A stretch of DNA of 64,000 nt, from positions 835,902-899,901 of the forward strand of contig NC_079367.1 in the NCBI RefSeq assembly GCF_021018895.1. Reading direction: 5' to 3'. The position numbers were made by a program, and so were the translations under genes. Under the pieces are notes generated by a model, which was given only the letters and a program-made list of their open reading frames with translations, was not told the origin of the DNA and did no database searches. The DNA comes from Seriola aureovittata. Taxonomy: Eukaryota; Chordata; Actinopteri; Carangiformes; Carangidae. Of the stretch, positions 10,123-21,900 are shown piece by piece (position 1 is the stretch's first letter; each line of letters opens with the position of its first letter).

Positions 10123-12706
10123 CAAGTAAGGCTAACCCAGACACTCACACACCCACACAGGACCTGGGGTGGAATTCCCCATCCAATATTCTTAATCTCT
10201 CTACCCTTTTTTCTCCCTCCTCCTCACAGCTATCCCTTCTGGAGAGAGGACTCTCTTTCATTCCACGCCCCACCAAACTCGACCGGGAGGAACTTCAGAG
10301 GGACCTTCACAAATTCCATAGACGACTAAAAATCATTGACTACTTCCATCTTCAACCTGACCGACAACCATTACCTTTCATTCACCCATCTCACTGGGAA
10401 CCCCACTCCGACAGTCTCCATCCCCTGACCCACCAACTCATAAACAAAAATAAAAGGGCCCTCCAGCGTTTCCGGACCCCGACAGATGTCTCTGACAATC
10501 TGTCGGGGCCAGAACGCAGGGCCCTGACTGACTTAGTTCACAACCCAAACATCATAATAAAACCGGCAGACAAAGGCTCAAAAATAATCATTATGGACAG
10601 ACAACAATACCTGACAGAAGCAAACCGACAACTGACTGACAACACATATTACAGACCCCTCAATGACACAATCCAGCCCCAAACCCAGACAATACTCAGG
10701 AACATCATTCAGACCCTCTACAATAAAAAATATATCAAATCAAAACAAAAAGACTACCTATTTGGACCTGACAACCCACGACCCCGTTACTTTTACCTGT
10801 TACCCAAAATCCACAAAGACCCACAGACCTGGACCATCCCCTCTGAAGTTCCTCCTGGCAGACCCATAGTCTCGGATTGCAACAGTTCCACTTACCATAT
10901 CGCTCAGTACATTGATCACTTCCTAGGTCCCCTCTCCACCCACCATCCCAGTTATATCAAGGACACGTATCATTTCATCGACACCATCAGACCCATGGCT
11001 GTCCCTCCCCAATCACTTCTCTTCACTATAGACATCAATAACCTCTACACTAACATCAACACCCACCTAGGTTTACAAACACTTCGCACCATCTTCAATA
11101 GAAATCCGGATCCCTCACGCCCTGACTCAGAACTCCTACAATTAATAGAACTCTGTTTAAACAATAACGATTTTCTTTTCAATAATCAGTTTTATTTACA
11201 GGTCCACGGGACAGCCATGGGTCAGAGATTCGCCCCGGCTTATGCCAACCTCTACATGAGCGAGTGGGAGCGAGAAGCCCTAGCCAAATGTCCCCTTCAA
11301 CCATCACTCTACCTCAGGTTTTTAGATGACATTTTTGGTATTTGGCCACATGATCATTCAAAATTTCCAGAATTCATATCCATTCTTAATAACCATCACC
11401 CCTCTATCACCGTTAAATACACAATAAATACTTCACATATCAATTTTCTAGATACCACAGTTTTTTTTCGGGCCCACCAATAACACTCACAACACATTAC
11501 AGACAAAAGTTTATTTCAAACCCACGGACACACATGCTTTACTCCATAAATCCAGCTATCACCCTAAACATACATTTAAAGGAATCATAAAATCACAACT
11601 CATCCGTTTTTTTTCGTATCAGTAGCAACATTCAGGATTTCCACACTGCCACCAGTACTCTTTTCCATAGCCTACGCACCAGAGGTTACTCCAAACGCTT
11701 CCTCCGCACCATTAAAAATTCCACAGTGGCCTCTCTCGCTCCCACTCGCTCTCCCTCCCTCTCCCCACCTCTCCACACTTCCTCTTCACCCCAGGTCCAG
11801 GAGCTTAGGCCGTCGGTAAGTCCTCTCCCCTACCCGAATCTGGGTTTGCATCCTGATCCCTACCCACACCACCCCCCCCCTTCCCCAACCTCTGTTCCCC
11901 ACCCCTTCCCTCACCCTAAACCTAACCCTTCCTCTACCTCACACCCCAGGCCTAATCCCAACCCACCCCCCTTCCCTGACCCTAACCCACCCCTATCCCT
12001 CTATCCTAACCCTAACCTACCCCCTACCCCTTGCCCTAATCCTAACCCCAACCCCAAGGACAGGCACGGCCTAAGCTCACCCCATAGACATTTCCCACCA
12101 GTATACCATAACCCTCCTCCACCACCACACCTGATACCCTTTGTTTCCACTTTCTCTCACCAAACCACTGCCCTACACCGCATCATCAAACACAACTTTT
12201 CCATATTACAGTCTGTACATCCGGCATTTCATAACCAACAAATCATCTCAGCCCATAGGAAACATCGGAGCCTTCAATCTTTTCTCATCAGATCCCAATT
12301 TACTGACCATAGACCCACACCCCCTCTTCCACACAGCCATCACTATAAAAACAGAAAATTCATCCATAATTCACTCAGTAATTCAGCATTCCCCACTCTC
12401 GGCTCCTTCTCCATCACCACCACAAATATAGTCTACATAATCACCTGCACACTTTGCAATAAACATTACATAGGAGAAACAAAACATTCCGCACACACCC
12501 GGCTTTCACAACATCTATACAACATTAGGGAAGGTCGACTCCCCACCCCCCTAGTACAACATTTCCAGTTACATCCCCCCACGCACCTCACAATAACTGT
12601 TTTAGAAAATAACGACCGTTGGACCTGTGGACAGAGGAAGAGAGCGGAGAAGATTTGGATCCACAGGCTCGGGACCACTGTGCCCGGAGGTTTAAACGAC
12701 GACTGA
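10116..12706 (+). pseudogene. PLE A ORF2: reverse transcriptase plus GIY-YIG endonuclease, two frameshifts
   Basis: The -1 frame is open from the slippery site. The N-terminal block (LSLLERGLSFIP near 10230, a conserved His/Trp segment, IIIKPADKG at 10555) matches PLE B. RT motifs follow: PGRPIVSD; motif A TIDINNLYTNI; motif B GTAMGQRFAPAYAN; motif C FLDDIFGIW with catalytic Asp-Asp. The frame breaks in two T8 runs (11461-11468 and 11607-11614); removing one T from each would restore the frame, so they are mutations or homopolymer consensus errors. From 11726 the thumb region continues but is interrupted by about 110 Pro/Asn-rich residues encoded by degenerate CCTAACCC repeats (about 11760-12120). 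The GIY-YIG domain then reads VYII, CTLC, HYIGET, a conserved Arg and His, catalytic Glu in RAEKIW and Asn in GGLND, ending at 12706. It copies element RNA into DNA; endonuclease activity is inferred from the family. Confidence 0.85.
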
Positions 12707-12772
12707 AGTAAGGAAAACCACATCCACCACCTCTGGGTACGGTACTCCCGAGCCTGTTCCTGCAATTTTCTT

Positions 12773-12883
12773 GGACCATGCGGATCCCATCCCAACTCAA
12801 CTGGAAAGACAGCAGAATGGTCTAAGCCCTGTCTGCCATACGGCAGACTGGGGTTCGAATCCACGTCAGGACGGGAGGTGCAT
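12773..12883 (+). ncRNA. tRNA-like sequence in the 3' UTR of PLE A
   Basis: It lies 66 bp after the ORF2 stop. An A-box-like stretch (AGCAGAATGGTCTAAG), a hairpin GTCTGCC-atac-GGCAGAC at the anticodon-arm position and a perfect B box (GGTTCGAATCC) resemble a Leu/Ser-type tRNA, but no matching acceptor stem is present, so it is not an intact tRNA gene. It is bracketed by GGACCATGCGGATC and GGGAGGTGCAT, which also form the 3' tail of the SINE-like units. Two other A copies keep the 7-bp hairpin while its loop varies (gtgt and atat read on the + strand). Confidence 0.6.
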
Positions 12884-13145
12884 ATTTTACTTTTTATCCT
12901 TAACATTTTTAAATAATAATAGACTTGGAATTTTAGAAATAGGGGCTGGAAACAAAATTTGTATCTTACTAATCATTTTTATTACATGCATGCTTTTTTA
13001 TGTTACTAATATTTATTACTAGCACTTATATGGTTTTATTTCTATAAGCACTTATGTTTTTATCTTATAGCACTTACCTTTCCGGCCCCGAATTTTAGTT
13101 CCAAATACATCCCTCCATTTTATTAATTTCTCATTCCACAACTTA

Positions 13146-13198
<53 letters not shown>

Positions 13199-13365
13199 AT
13201 AATTATATAAAATACATATTATACTATTATTATAGTAAATCAATAATTACCTTTCTATATATATATATTACAGAGATAATTATTTAAACATATTCTTGTA
13301 TATATATTTTTTTATATTCACTTTATTTATTTATTTTTATTCTAATTAATTTTTATTTAATTATA

Positions 13366-13435
<70 letters not shown>

Positions 13436-13439
13436 ACTT
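12884..13439 (+). other. AT-rich 3' tail of PLE A
   Basis: No ORF or gene is seen. The region holds three spaced copies of a TAAGTGCT/AGCACTTA motif (13020-13080), two poly-T runs of about 50 bases (13148-13194 and 13383-13431) and a TA microsatellite. The same arrangement follows the other two A-element 3' ends (42035-42480 and 63042-63621). Confidence 0.6.
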
Positions 13440-13775
13440 AATGCATCTCCCTATGGTGATCCGTATGGTCCTAATTGGGTCGGTTCCCAGCTCCCCAAGA
13501 TTGCTTTTATTATATTTTATTCTTTTATATATTAAATTTATCACTACCAGTTTCAACTTTACATTTATTCTTTTATCTTTTTATTATATTTATTTTATTT
13601 ATTTGCTGGGCCCGCTACTCCTTGTTAAAGTTACTTGCAGCAGGTCCCTCTCTTCTCTCTGTCCGGTGCTCTGCCTGGGAATCGAACCCTGATCCCCCAT
13701 GGGAAAGACCACTTCTCTCTCCATTCAGCCATCCATTCTGTCAGATCAGTAGGCCAGTGCACAGTATTTTAACCC
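13440..13775 (-). mobile_element. tRNA-derived SINE-like unit S1
   Basis: Read on the minus strand: an A-box-like TGGCTGAATGG, a B box GGTTCGATTCC (13678-13688), a body with GCGGGCCCAGCAAATAAATAAA, then the tail GGACCATACGGATC-ACCATA-GGGAGGTGCAT and an A tract. The 5' side abuts telomere-like repeats. Two further copies are at 41641 and 62690. It lies tail-to-tail with PLE A and shares both tail motifs with A's 3' end. Confidence 0.65.
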
Positions 13776-13782
13776 AAACCCA

Positions 13783-13830
13783 TAACCCCAACCCCAACCC
13801 CAACCCTAACCCTAACCCTAACCCTAACCC
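13783..13830 (+). repeat. Interstitial telomeric repeat, partly CCCCAA variant
   Basis: CCCCAA variants grade into CCCTAA and then a TC microsatellite that starts the next C copy. Confidence 0.9.
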
Positions 13831-15188
13831 TCTCTCTCTCTCTCTCTCTCCTTCTCTCTCTCACACACACTCACGCTCCAGGAAATATGCATTTTTTAAT
13901 AATTTGAATATTATTATGGAATTATGACAATATTATGTCCAAAAAACCCACTTCCGATCGTCGTAGAGACACAAGCCTGGTACCATCGATTCCTGATCCT
14001 CACAAACCCCCAAGTGGATGTAAGTTTCAAGTCTCTAGCTCACTCAGAACAGCAGTTATTAACAAAAAACAACTTTTAAGACCTGCAATGCATTACTGGG
14101 TAATTTCCTGACAAAACCGTGAGTGAGAAGTAAAGGTAGAATGATCACTCTCAGACTGAATGCATGTTAAATTAAAGGCTACTTCACTGAACAACAACTT
14201 TTAAGACCTGCAATGCATTACTGGGTAATTTCCTGACAAAACCGTGAGTGAGAAGTATAGGTAGAATGATCACTCTCAGACTGAATGCATGTTAAATTAA
14301 AGGCTGCTTCACTGAACATGAACTCAGGTGAGTAACCATAGCACTTCTAATGCTCCCTGTTGAAGACTAAGGATATTTAAATTATGGCAGATATTGCTAC
14401 CAATATAATAATAATAATAATAATAATAATATTTAAAAATTCTAAAAAAAGTTCTAAAATATGTACCACTGTGTCCTGAGGTTGTGCGGTGTATGGAACA
14501 CAGGACATCACTCTCTTCCACACTGTGGCGCACCTCTGAGACCGTACAGTACATGGAATGTGGAAAAATACTTCTGAAGGATGCCAGACGAACCCGAATT
14601 GGACAAAAGGAGGACACCCTGGACTTCAAACCCTGATATAAGGTTATCCACGATCATTTACTGCACGATTACGCCGGACGGCAGGTGAGCCAAAACACTT
14701 AAAGGTCCATGTTAGGAAATCTATACTGTACAATACGAGGATAAAATCCTGAATATACCGAGAAAGAAAATTATTTTGATATTCAGTAGAGGAACGACCG
14801 TTATTTTAATCCTCTCATAACCAAGATTACTAAGGGAAATGTGATATTACACTTGACTATGGTAAAATTAAACCTGTTTTTTAACACCAGATTGAACCCG
14901 GACAGGGTCTTGGCCTTTAAATTCCATAACACTAAATACTGGACTGAACCCGTGACTGGAAAAATGACTATAAAACCAATCAAAGTCTAATCAGGATCTG
15001 AATACTCTTTGAAAAAAAGATCCAAACATTAAAGGATTATTGTGGAAATAATAATAATATAATCCTGATTATATACCAGACTGAAAACAACCTATAAACC
15101 TAATATAAACCAGTTTGAATCCCCAAAGGGAACTGAAAAATTAAGATATTAAACTATTATAAAACAGGATTATAACACAATTGGCTAT

Positions 15189-15303
15189 GGGACACACCCT
15201 GAGACATGATCAACCTCGGGGGGCCACCCTCAGGGGAGAATGTCTAGTGATAAACGGCCGAAACATTCGATGAGCCTGGGGTCCACTACTGATGATGTGT
15301 TCC
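15189..15303 (+). ncRNA. Structured RNA candidate R2
   Basis: The hairpin here is CTGAG/CTCGG, so one pair has become U-G yet the stem is kept. Confidence 0.45.
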
Positions 15304-16167
15304 AAAATTTAGAGGATTATTATTGTTGTTATTATTATTAATAACAACAATAAACAACACTGAAACAGACGTCTGAAAAGAAAAAAAGAGCACCTTTAAT
15401 CAAGCATTTAAAACCCAGATTGGGGATATTTATTCAATAAAACAAAACTCATGGAACAAAACAGAACAACCAAAAAAATAATGGAAAAATAAGAAATTAA
15501 CTTCAAAGGAGAAACCTGACTAAAGCCTGATATGGACACAAAATTAAAACCAGGACACAATCTCTGGAAAGAGAAACTGAAACATAGAAATCCAAAAAAA
15601 ACAACAATACTGAACCTAAAATTCCATAAGAAAAATAAAAAAAGAATAAAAAAAGAGAAGAAAGAAGAAAAAAATAAACAAAGAAAAAAAGAGAAGAGAA
15701 AAAAACATTTTACTCAAGACTTTAAAGCCCTGAATGGGAAAATGATTCAATAAAATCAACTCAAATTAACTCCAGGTGACAGATCTGACTGAAGACGGAT
15801 GGAAGAAAAACTTAACCTTGACCTTGACCTCTTGACCTCTGAAAAAAACATTCCTTTATGGGACAAGGGTTGATAGGAACTGTGAACCGGTGACGACGGG
15901 CGTCGGCCAGTGCACTGCCTTTGTCTCCCACTTTCAACTGCCCAGTCGTCGGACGAAGCAGGGGAGATCATCGAGATAATTAAAAAATCCTAACCCAGCC
16001 AGAGCCTTTCGGACAGCCCGGTTTGCTATATACGCCAGGAAATCAACTCTCCCCTCTCAGTTTCTAAAAAAAAGGTCTTAACTTAACTTACCTCTATTAT
16101 GGATATATAAAGAACTAGCGCTCTCTCACACACACACACACACACCCTCTCCTCTTCTCCCTGCTCT

Positions 16168-16269
16168 TCCCTCATGAAAATGAGGGAGTAGAGGGAGGTA
16201 GAGTGTTCAGCCCGGTCCGGCGGGGGAGAGTTCTAGCCCGAACAGGCTCCTCTCCCTAACTCTACCTCC
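16168..16269 (+). ncRNA. Structured RNA candidate R1 with compensatory changes
   Basis: The GAAA-loop hairpin is intact. The outer stem is GGAGGTAGAGT/ACTCTACCTCC, 11 Watson-Crick pairs. Compared with 1237-1340, pair 11 changed from C-G to U-A by two substitutions and pair 9 from G-U to A-U. Confidence 0.55.
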
Positions 16270-16604
16270 TTCGTCCTCCTTATCCTAATCCTAAACACTC
16301 ACCCTATGCCTCATCCTAAACCTAACCACTCACCCTATGCCTAAACCTAACCTTTGACCTCTGACCTTTAATCCTAACCTGAGCCTTTACCCTAACCCTA
16401 ACCTCTCTCCCTCCCTCGCTCTCTCTCTCTCTCCTCTCTCTCCCTCTTCCTCTCTCCCTCCCTCTCTCTCTTTTTCTCTCCCCCCCCCCCCCCCTTTTTT
16501 TTTCTCTCTCTCTCTCTCTTTTTTTTCTCTCTCTCACACACACATACAGACACACACACACTCTCTTCTCCCCTCTCTTTCCCACATGAGAGTGAGGGAG
16601 CAGG

Positions 16605-16681
16605 GGAGATAAAGCATGCAGCCCGATCCGGCGGGGGAGAGTTCTAGCCCCGCACAGGCACCTCTCCCTAGCTCTATCTCC
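16605..16681 (+). ncRNA. Structured RNA candidate R1, second adjacent copy
   Basis: The outer stem is GGAGATAAAGC/GCTCTATCTCC; pair 5 is A-U instead of G-C (both sides changed), with one A-C mismatch at pair 8. The upstream GAAA hairpin is degenerate. Confidence 0.45.
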
Positions 16682-16719
16682 TTCACCCTCTTTATCCTAA
16701 ACCTAACCACTCACCCTGT

Positions 16720-16757
<38 letters not shown>

Positions 16758-16850
16758 CTCCTCTCTCTCTCTCCTCTCTCTCTCTCTCATCCTCTCTCTC
16801 TCTCTCCTCTCTCTCTCTCTCACACACACACACTCACCTCCAGGAAATAT

Positions 16851-17423
16851 GCATTTTTTTTAATAATTTGAATATATTATGGAATTATGACAATATTATG
16901 TCCAAAAAACCCACTTCCGATCGTCGTAGAGACACAAGCCTGGTACCATCGGATTCCTGATCCTCACAAACCCCCAAGTGGATGTAAGTTTCAAGTCTCT
17001 AGCTCACTCAGAACAGCAGTTATTAACAAAAAACAACTTTTAAGACCTGCAATGCATTACTGGGTAATTTCCTGACAAAACCGTGAGTGAGAAGTAAAGG
17101 TAGAATGATCACTCTCAGACTGAATGCATGTTAAATTAAAGGCTACTTCACTGAACAACAACTTTTAAGACCTGCAATGCATTACTGGGTAATTTCCTGA
17201 CAAAACCGTGAGTGAGAAGTATAGGTAGAATGATCACTCTCAGACTGAATGCATGTTAAATTAAAGGCTGCTTCACTGAACATGAACTCAGGTGAGTAAC
17301 CATAGCACTTCTAATGCTCCCTGTTGAAGACTAAGGATATTTAAATTATGGCAGATATTGCTACCAATATAATAATAATAATAATAATAATAATATTTAA
17401 AAATTCTAAAAAAAAGTTCTAAA
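16851..17423 (+). repeat. Family C fragment truncated at telomeric repeats
   Basis: It matches about the first 570 bp of the C copy at 13890-14465, including the ~116-bp direct duplication, then ends in AAAAGTTCTAAAAATG before telomere-like sequence. Confidence 0.75.
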
Positions 17424-17462
17424 AATGATCTCCCCCAAACCCTACACCCACACCCTACCCCC

Positions 17463-17706
17463 AACCCTAACCCTAACCCTAACCCTAACCCTAACCCTAA
17501 CCCTAACCCTAACCCTAACCCTAACCCTAACCCTAACCCTAACCCTAACCCTAACCCTAACCCTAACCCTAACCCTAACCCTAACCCTAACCCTAACCCT
17601 AACCCTAACCCTAACCCTAACCCTAACCCTAACCCTAACCCTAACCCTAACCCTAACCCTAACCCTAACCCTAACCCTAACCCTAACCCTAACCCTAACC
17701 CTAACC
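17463..17706 (+). repeat. Long perfect interstitial telomeric tract (CCCTAA, about 40 units)
   Basis: About 244 bp of uninterrupted CCCTAA, preceded by degenerate units from 17430. It runs without a spacer into a hammerhead-like core. ORFs here are artefacts of the 6-bp period. Confidence 0.95.
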
Positions 17707-17740
17707 CCCTGAGGAAGCAGCAAGTCTGCGAAACGTCGGG
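17706..17740 (+). ncRNA. Hammerhead-ribozyme-like core abutting telomere repeats
   Basis: CTGAGGA, stem II GCAG-caagt-CTGC, GAAA, then CGTC as the predicted cleavage triplet. Stem I here is only CCC/GGG, and its 5' strand is supplied by the last telomeric CCCC. Hammerheads with minimal stem III (GAAACGTC) are known from PLEs. There is one extra A between core and stem II, as in the other copies here. It marks the 5' leader of a further PLE-like element. Confidence 0.6.
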
Positions 17741-18180
17741 ACCCCGCTCTTATATGCGTAAGACTTTTTACTCTGAATTTATTGAATGCACTAAGAACTT
17801 TTTATACCCTCAAGTTGAGTTGGTTTTTTAATTGTTTTTAATTGGTGTTTTTAAAAACGAATTAATTAATAAAGTATAAATTTAAGCAATGGTGGAGGGC
17901 TCTGCCAGCCCGATAACAGGCAGAAAGACTCTTTTTCCTGTTTTAACTGTCTACCTGCAAGTTCATCAAGACCACCACCTGGAATATAAACAACAATTCT
18001 TCCATCTACAACAACCATCTTCAATAATCACTGGCACAAGACCATCAACCAACCAACATCTGTCCTCAACTCTGATTCAACTTCCACAACCACCACTCCA
18101 GAAGTTTTATCCATACCAGGACCAGATACACCAGCAAAAGAAGGTAAGAGCTCTCCACCTGCATGTTTCATATTTTTAGA
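17741..18180 (+). other. Possible PLE 5' leader and ORF1-like segment of unknown family
   Basis: An AT-rich leader follows the ribozyme. From 17889 a 96-codon ATG ORF is open, and another frame (about 18000-18140) reads as Ser/Thr/Pro-rich protein ending at a possible splice donor (GAAGGTAAGAG). Neither resembles ORF1 of B or D at its start, so function and frame are undecided. Confidence 0.3.
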
Positions 18181-18218
18181 GGTAAGTCCACACACAGGAG
18201 CGGGGCTCAAAATGGCTC

Positions 18219-18411
<193 letters not shown>

Positions 18412-18911
18412 NNNNNNNNNNNNNNNNNNNNNNNNNNNNNNNNNNNNNNNNNNNNNNNNNNNNNNNNNNNNNNNNNNNNNNNNNNNNNNNNNNNNNNNNN
18501 NNNNNNNNNNNNNNNNNNNNNNNNNNNNNNNNNNNNNNNNNNNNNNNNNNNNNNNNNNNNNNNNNNNNNNNNNNNNNNNNNNNNNNNNNNNNNNNNNNNN
18601 NNNNNNNNNNNNNNNNNNNNNNNNNNNNNNNNNNNNNNNNNNNNNNNNNNNNNNNNNNNNNNNNNNNNNNNNNNNNNNNNNNNNNNNNNNNNNNNNNNNN
18701 NNNNNNNNNNNNNNNNNNNNNNNNNNNNNNNNNNNNNNNNNNNNNNNNNNNNNNNNNNNNNNNNNNNNNNNNNNNNNNNNNNNNNNNNNNNNNNNNNNNN
18801 NNNNNNNNNNNNNNNNNNNNNNNNNNNNNNNNNNNNNNNNNNNNNNNNNNNNNNNNNNNNNNNNNNNNNNNNNNNNNNNNNNNNNNNNNNNNNNNNNNNN
18901 NNNNNNNNNNN
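18412..18911. other. Assembly gap 1 (500 N)
   Basis: Exactly 500 N, a conventional scaffold spacer of unknown true length. Features on the two sides may not be adjacent in the genome. Confidence 0.98.
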
Positions 18912-21900
18912 CGGAAATTATTAAAACACAGAATTTAACCGTGTCTCCCGGCAGCATATGAGAGACCGCCCTTGGCGCACTGTTAAAGTCTGTGTTGTAA
19001 CCTCGAAACATAAAAGTTCGTGGAAAGTCAAAAAGTTTGGAGAGACCTCCCATGGCGGCCATTCGGAAGGGAGCGACTCAGAAGGCTGGGGCTGACATAT
19101 GTTACTCAGCGTGACGAGCAGAGTTCGTAGACACCAAACTTGTGGACTTTGGACAAACTTTTCCGTTGCGACATTCACACTAGTCTTAATGGTGTGGCAC
19201 CTCAGCATATGAGAGATGACCCTTCGGAAGGGAGCGACTCAGAAGGCTGGGGCTGACATATATTACTCAGCGTGACGAGCCGAGTCCGTAGACACCAAAC
19301 TTGTGGACTTTGGACAAACTTTTCCGTTGCGACATTCACACTAGTCTTAATGGTGTGGCACCTCAGCATATGAGAGATGACCCTTCGGAAGGGAGCGACT
19401 CAGAAGGCTGGGGCTGACATATGTTACTCAGCTTGACGAGCCGAGTCCGTAGACACCCAATTTGTGGACTTTTGACAAAATTTTTCGTCGCAGCAAGCGG
19501 GCCTCGGACACGTTTAACGAGGCATCCCTTCCGACGGAGCGACTTCGAAGCCTGGGGCTGACATATGTTACTCAGCGTGACGAGCCGAGTCCGTAGATAC
19601 CAAATTTGTGGACTTTCGAGAAAATTTTTTGGAAATTATTAAAACACAGAATTTAACCGTGTCTCCGGCAGCATATGAGAGACCTCCCATGGCGGCCATT
19701 CGGAAGGGAGCGACTCAGAAGGCTGGGGCTGACATATGTTACTCAGCGTGACGAGCCGAGTCCGTCGACACCAAACTTGTGGACTTTGGACAAACTTTTC
19801 CGTTGCGACATTCACACTAGTCTTAATGGTGTGGCACCTCAGCATATGAGAGATGACCCTTCGGAAGGGAGCGACTCAGAAGGCTGGGGCTGACATATGT
19901 TACTCAGCGTGACGAGCCGAGTCCGTAGACACCAAACTTGTGGACTTTGGACAAACTTTTCCGTTGCGACATTCACACTAGTCTTAATGGTGTGGCACCT
20001 CAGCATATGAGAGATGACCCTTCGGAAGGGAGCGACTCAGAAGGCTGGGGCTGACATATGTTACTCAGCGTGACGAGCCGAGTCCGTAGACACCCAATTT
20101 GTGGACTTTTGACAACATTTTTCGTCGCAGCAAGCGGGCCTCGGACACGTTTAACGAGGCATCCCTTCCGACGGGAGCGACTTCGAAGCCTGGGGCTGAC
20201 ATATGTTACTCAGCGTGACGAGCCGAGTCCGTAGATACCAAATTTGTGGACTTTCGAGAAAATTTTTCGGAAATTATTAAAACACAGAATTTAACCGTGT
20301 CTCCCGGCAGCATATGAGAGACCTCCCATGGCGGCCATTCGGAAGGGAGCGACTCAGAAGGCTGGGGCTGACATATGTTACTCAGCGTGACGAGCCGAGT
20401 CCGTAGACACCAAACTTGTGGACTTTGGACAAACTTTTCCGTTGCGACATTCACACTAGTCTTAATGGTGTGGCACCTCAGCATATGAGAGATGACCCTT
20501 CGGAAGGGAGCGACTCAGAAGGCTGGGGCTGACATATGTTACTCAGCGTGACGAGCCGAGTCCGTAGACACCAAACTTGTGGACTTTGGACAAACTTTTC
20601 CGTTGCGACATTCACACTAGTCTTAATGGTGTGGCACCTCAGCATATGAGAGATGACCCTTCGGAAGGGAGCGACTCAGAAGGCTGGGGCTGACATATGT
20701 TACTCAGCGTGACGAGCCGAGTCCGTAGACACCAAACTTGTGGACTTTGGACAAACTTTTCCGTTGCGACATTCACACTAGTCTTAATGGTGTGGCACCT
20801 CAGCATATGAGAGATGACCCTTCGGAAGGGAGCGACACAGAAGGCTGGGTTGACATATGTTACTCAGCTTGACGAGCCGAGTCCGTAGACACCCAATTTG
20901 TGGACTTTTGACAAAATTTTTCGTCGCAGCAAGCGGGCCTCGGACACGTTTAACGAGGCATCCCTTCCGACGGGAGCGACGTCGAAGCCTGGGGCTGACA
21001 TATGTTACTCAGCGTGACGAGCCGAGTCCGTAGATACCAAATTTGTGGAATTTCGAGAAAATTTTTCGGAAATTATTAAAACACAGAATTTAACCGTGTC
21101 TCCCGGCAGCATATGAGAGACCTCCCATGGCGGCCATTCGGAAGGGAGCGACTCAGAAGGCTGGGGCTGACATATGTTACTCAGCGTGACGAGCCGAGTC
21201 CGTAGACACCAAACTTGTGGACTTTGGACAAACTTTTCCGTCGCGACATTCACACTAGTCTTAATGGTGTGGCACCTCAGCATATGAGAGATGACCCTTC
21301 GGAAGGGAGCGACTCAGAAGGCCGGGGCTGACATATGTTACTCAGCATGACGAGCCGAGTCCGTAGACACCAAACTTGTGGACTTTGGACAAACTTTTCC
21401 GTTGCGACATTCACACTAGTCTTAATGGTGTGGCACCTCAGCATATGAGAGATGACCCTTCGGAAGGGAGCGACTCAGAAGGCTGGGGCTGACATATGTT
21501 ACTCAGCGTGACGAGCCGAGTCCGTAGACACCAAACTTGTGGACTTTGGACAAACTTTTCCGTTGCGACATTCACACTAGTCTTAATGGTGTGGCACCTC
21601 AGCATATGAGAGATGACCCTTCGGAAGGGAGCGACTCAGAAGGCTGGGGCTGACATATGTTACTCAGCGTGACGAGCCGAGTCCGTAGACACCAACTTGT
21701 GGACTTTGGACAAACTTTTCCGTTGCGACATTCACACTAGTCTTAATGGTGTGGCACCTCAGCATATGAGAGATGACCCTTCGGAAGGGAGCGACTCAGA
21801 AGGCTGGGGCTGACATATGTTACTCAGCGTGACGAGCCGAGTCCGTAGACACCAAACTTGTGGACTTTGGACAAACTTTTCCGTTGCGACATTCACACTA

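Larger units (their letters stand above)
8929..13440 (+). mobile_element. Penelope-like element A, 5'-truncated, telomere-capped
   Basis: A two-ORF PLE: ORF1 (SGNH hydrolase domain) overlaps ORF2 (RT plus GIY-YIG) in the -1 frame, followed by a tRNA-like 3' region and an AT-rich tail with two poly-T tracts. The 5' end is missing: coding sequence starts directly at the telomere junction, without the leader, ribozyme or ORF1 N-terminus seen in families B and D. Partial copies of its 3' end occur at 42481-42908 and 63622-64000 on the other strand. The 3' boundary is uncertain; I place it at the SINE-like unit. Confidence 0.85.
13831..16850 (+). repeat. Family C copy (diverged from the left array)
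   Basis: It starts with the TC/CACACTCACGCTCCAGGAAATATGC stretch, contains the ~116-bp internal duplication (near 14045-14300) and includes about 170 bp near 14780-14960 that the left-array units lack. R2 is at 15189. The conserved 3' terminus (near 15900-15990) ends in GATAATTAAAAAATCCTAACCC. Two R1 modules lie in the continuing part (16168 and 16605). Long C, T and TC homopolymer/microsatellite stretches fill 16395-16560 and 16720-16840. No coding sequence is seen. Confidence 0.75.

Noticed and set aside
10123..10160. Mini-intron (GTAAGG...CACACAG) joining ORF1 and ORF2 of PLE A
   Set aside because: About 35 nt is too short for a spliceosomal intron, and PLE B has no equivalent; the in-register slippery heptamers explain both elements.
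12773..12883. Intact tRNA gene
   Set aside because: The B box and an arm are good, but the 5' and 3' ends do not pair as an acceptor stem.
17425..17723. Long ORFs of LTLTLT or VRVRVR
   Set aside because: Pure translation of the telomeric hexamer.
19480..19520. CENP-B box in the satellite beta monomer (TTTCGTCGCAGCAAGCGGG)
   Set aside because: Spacing between TTCG and CGGG is three bases too long for the box consensus.
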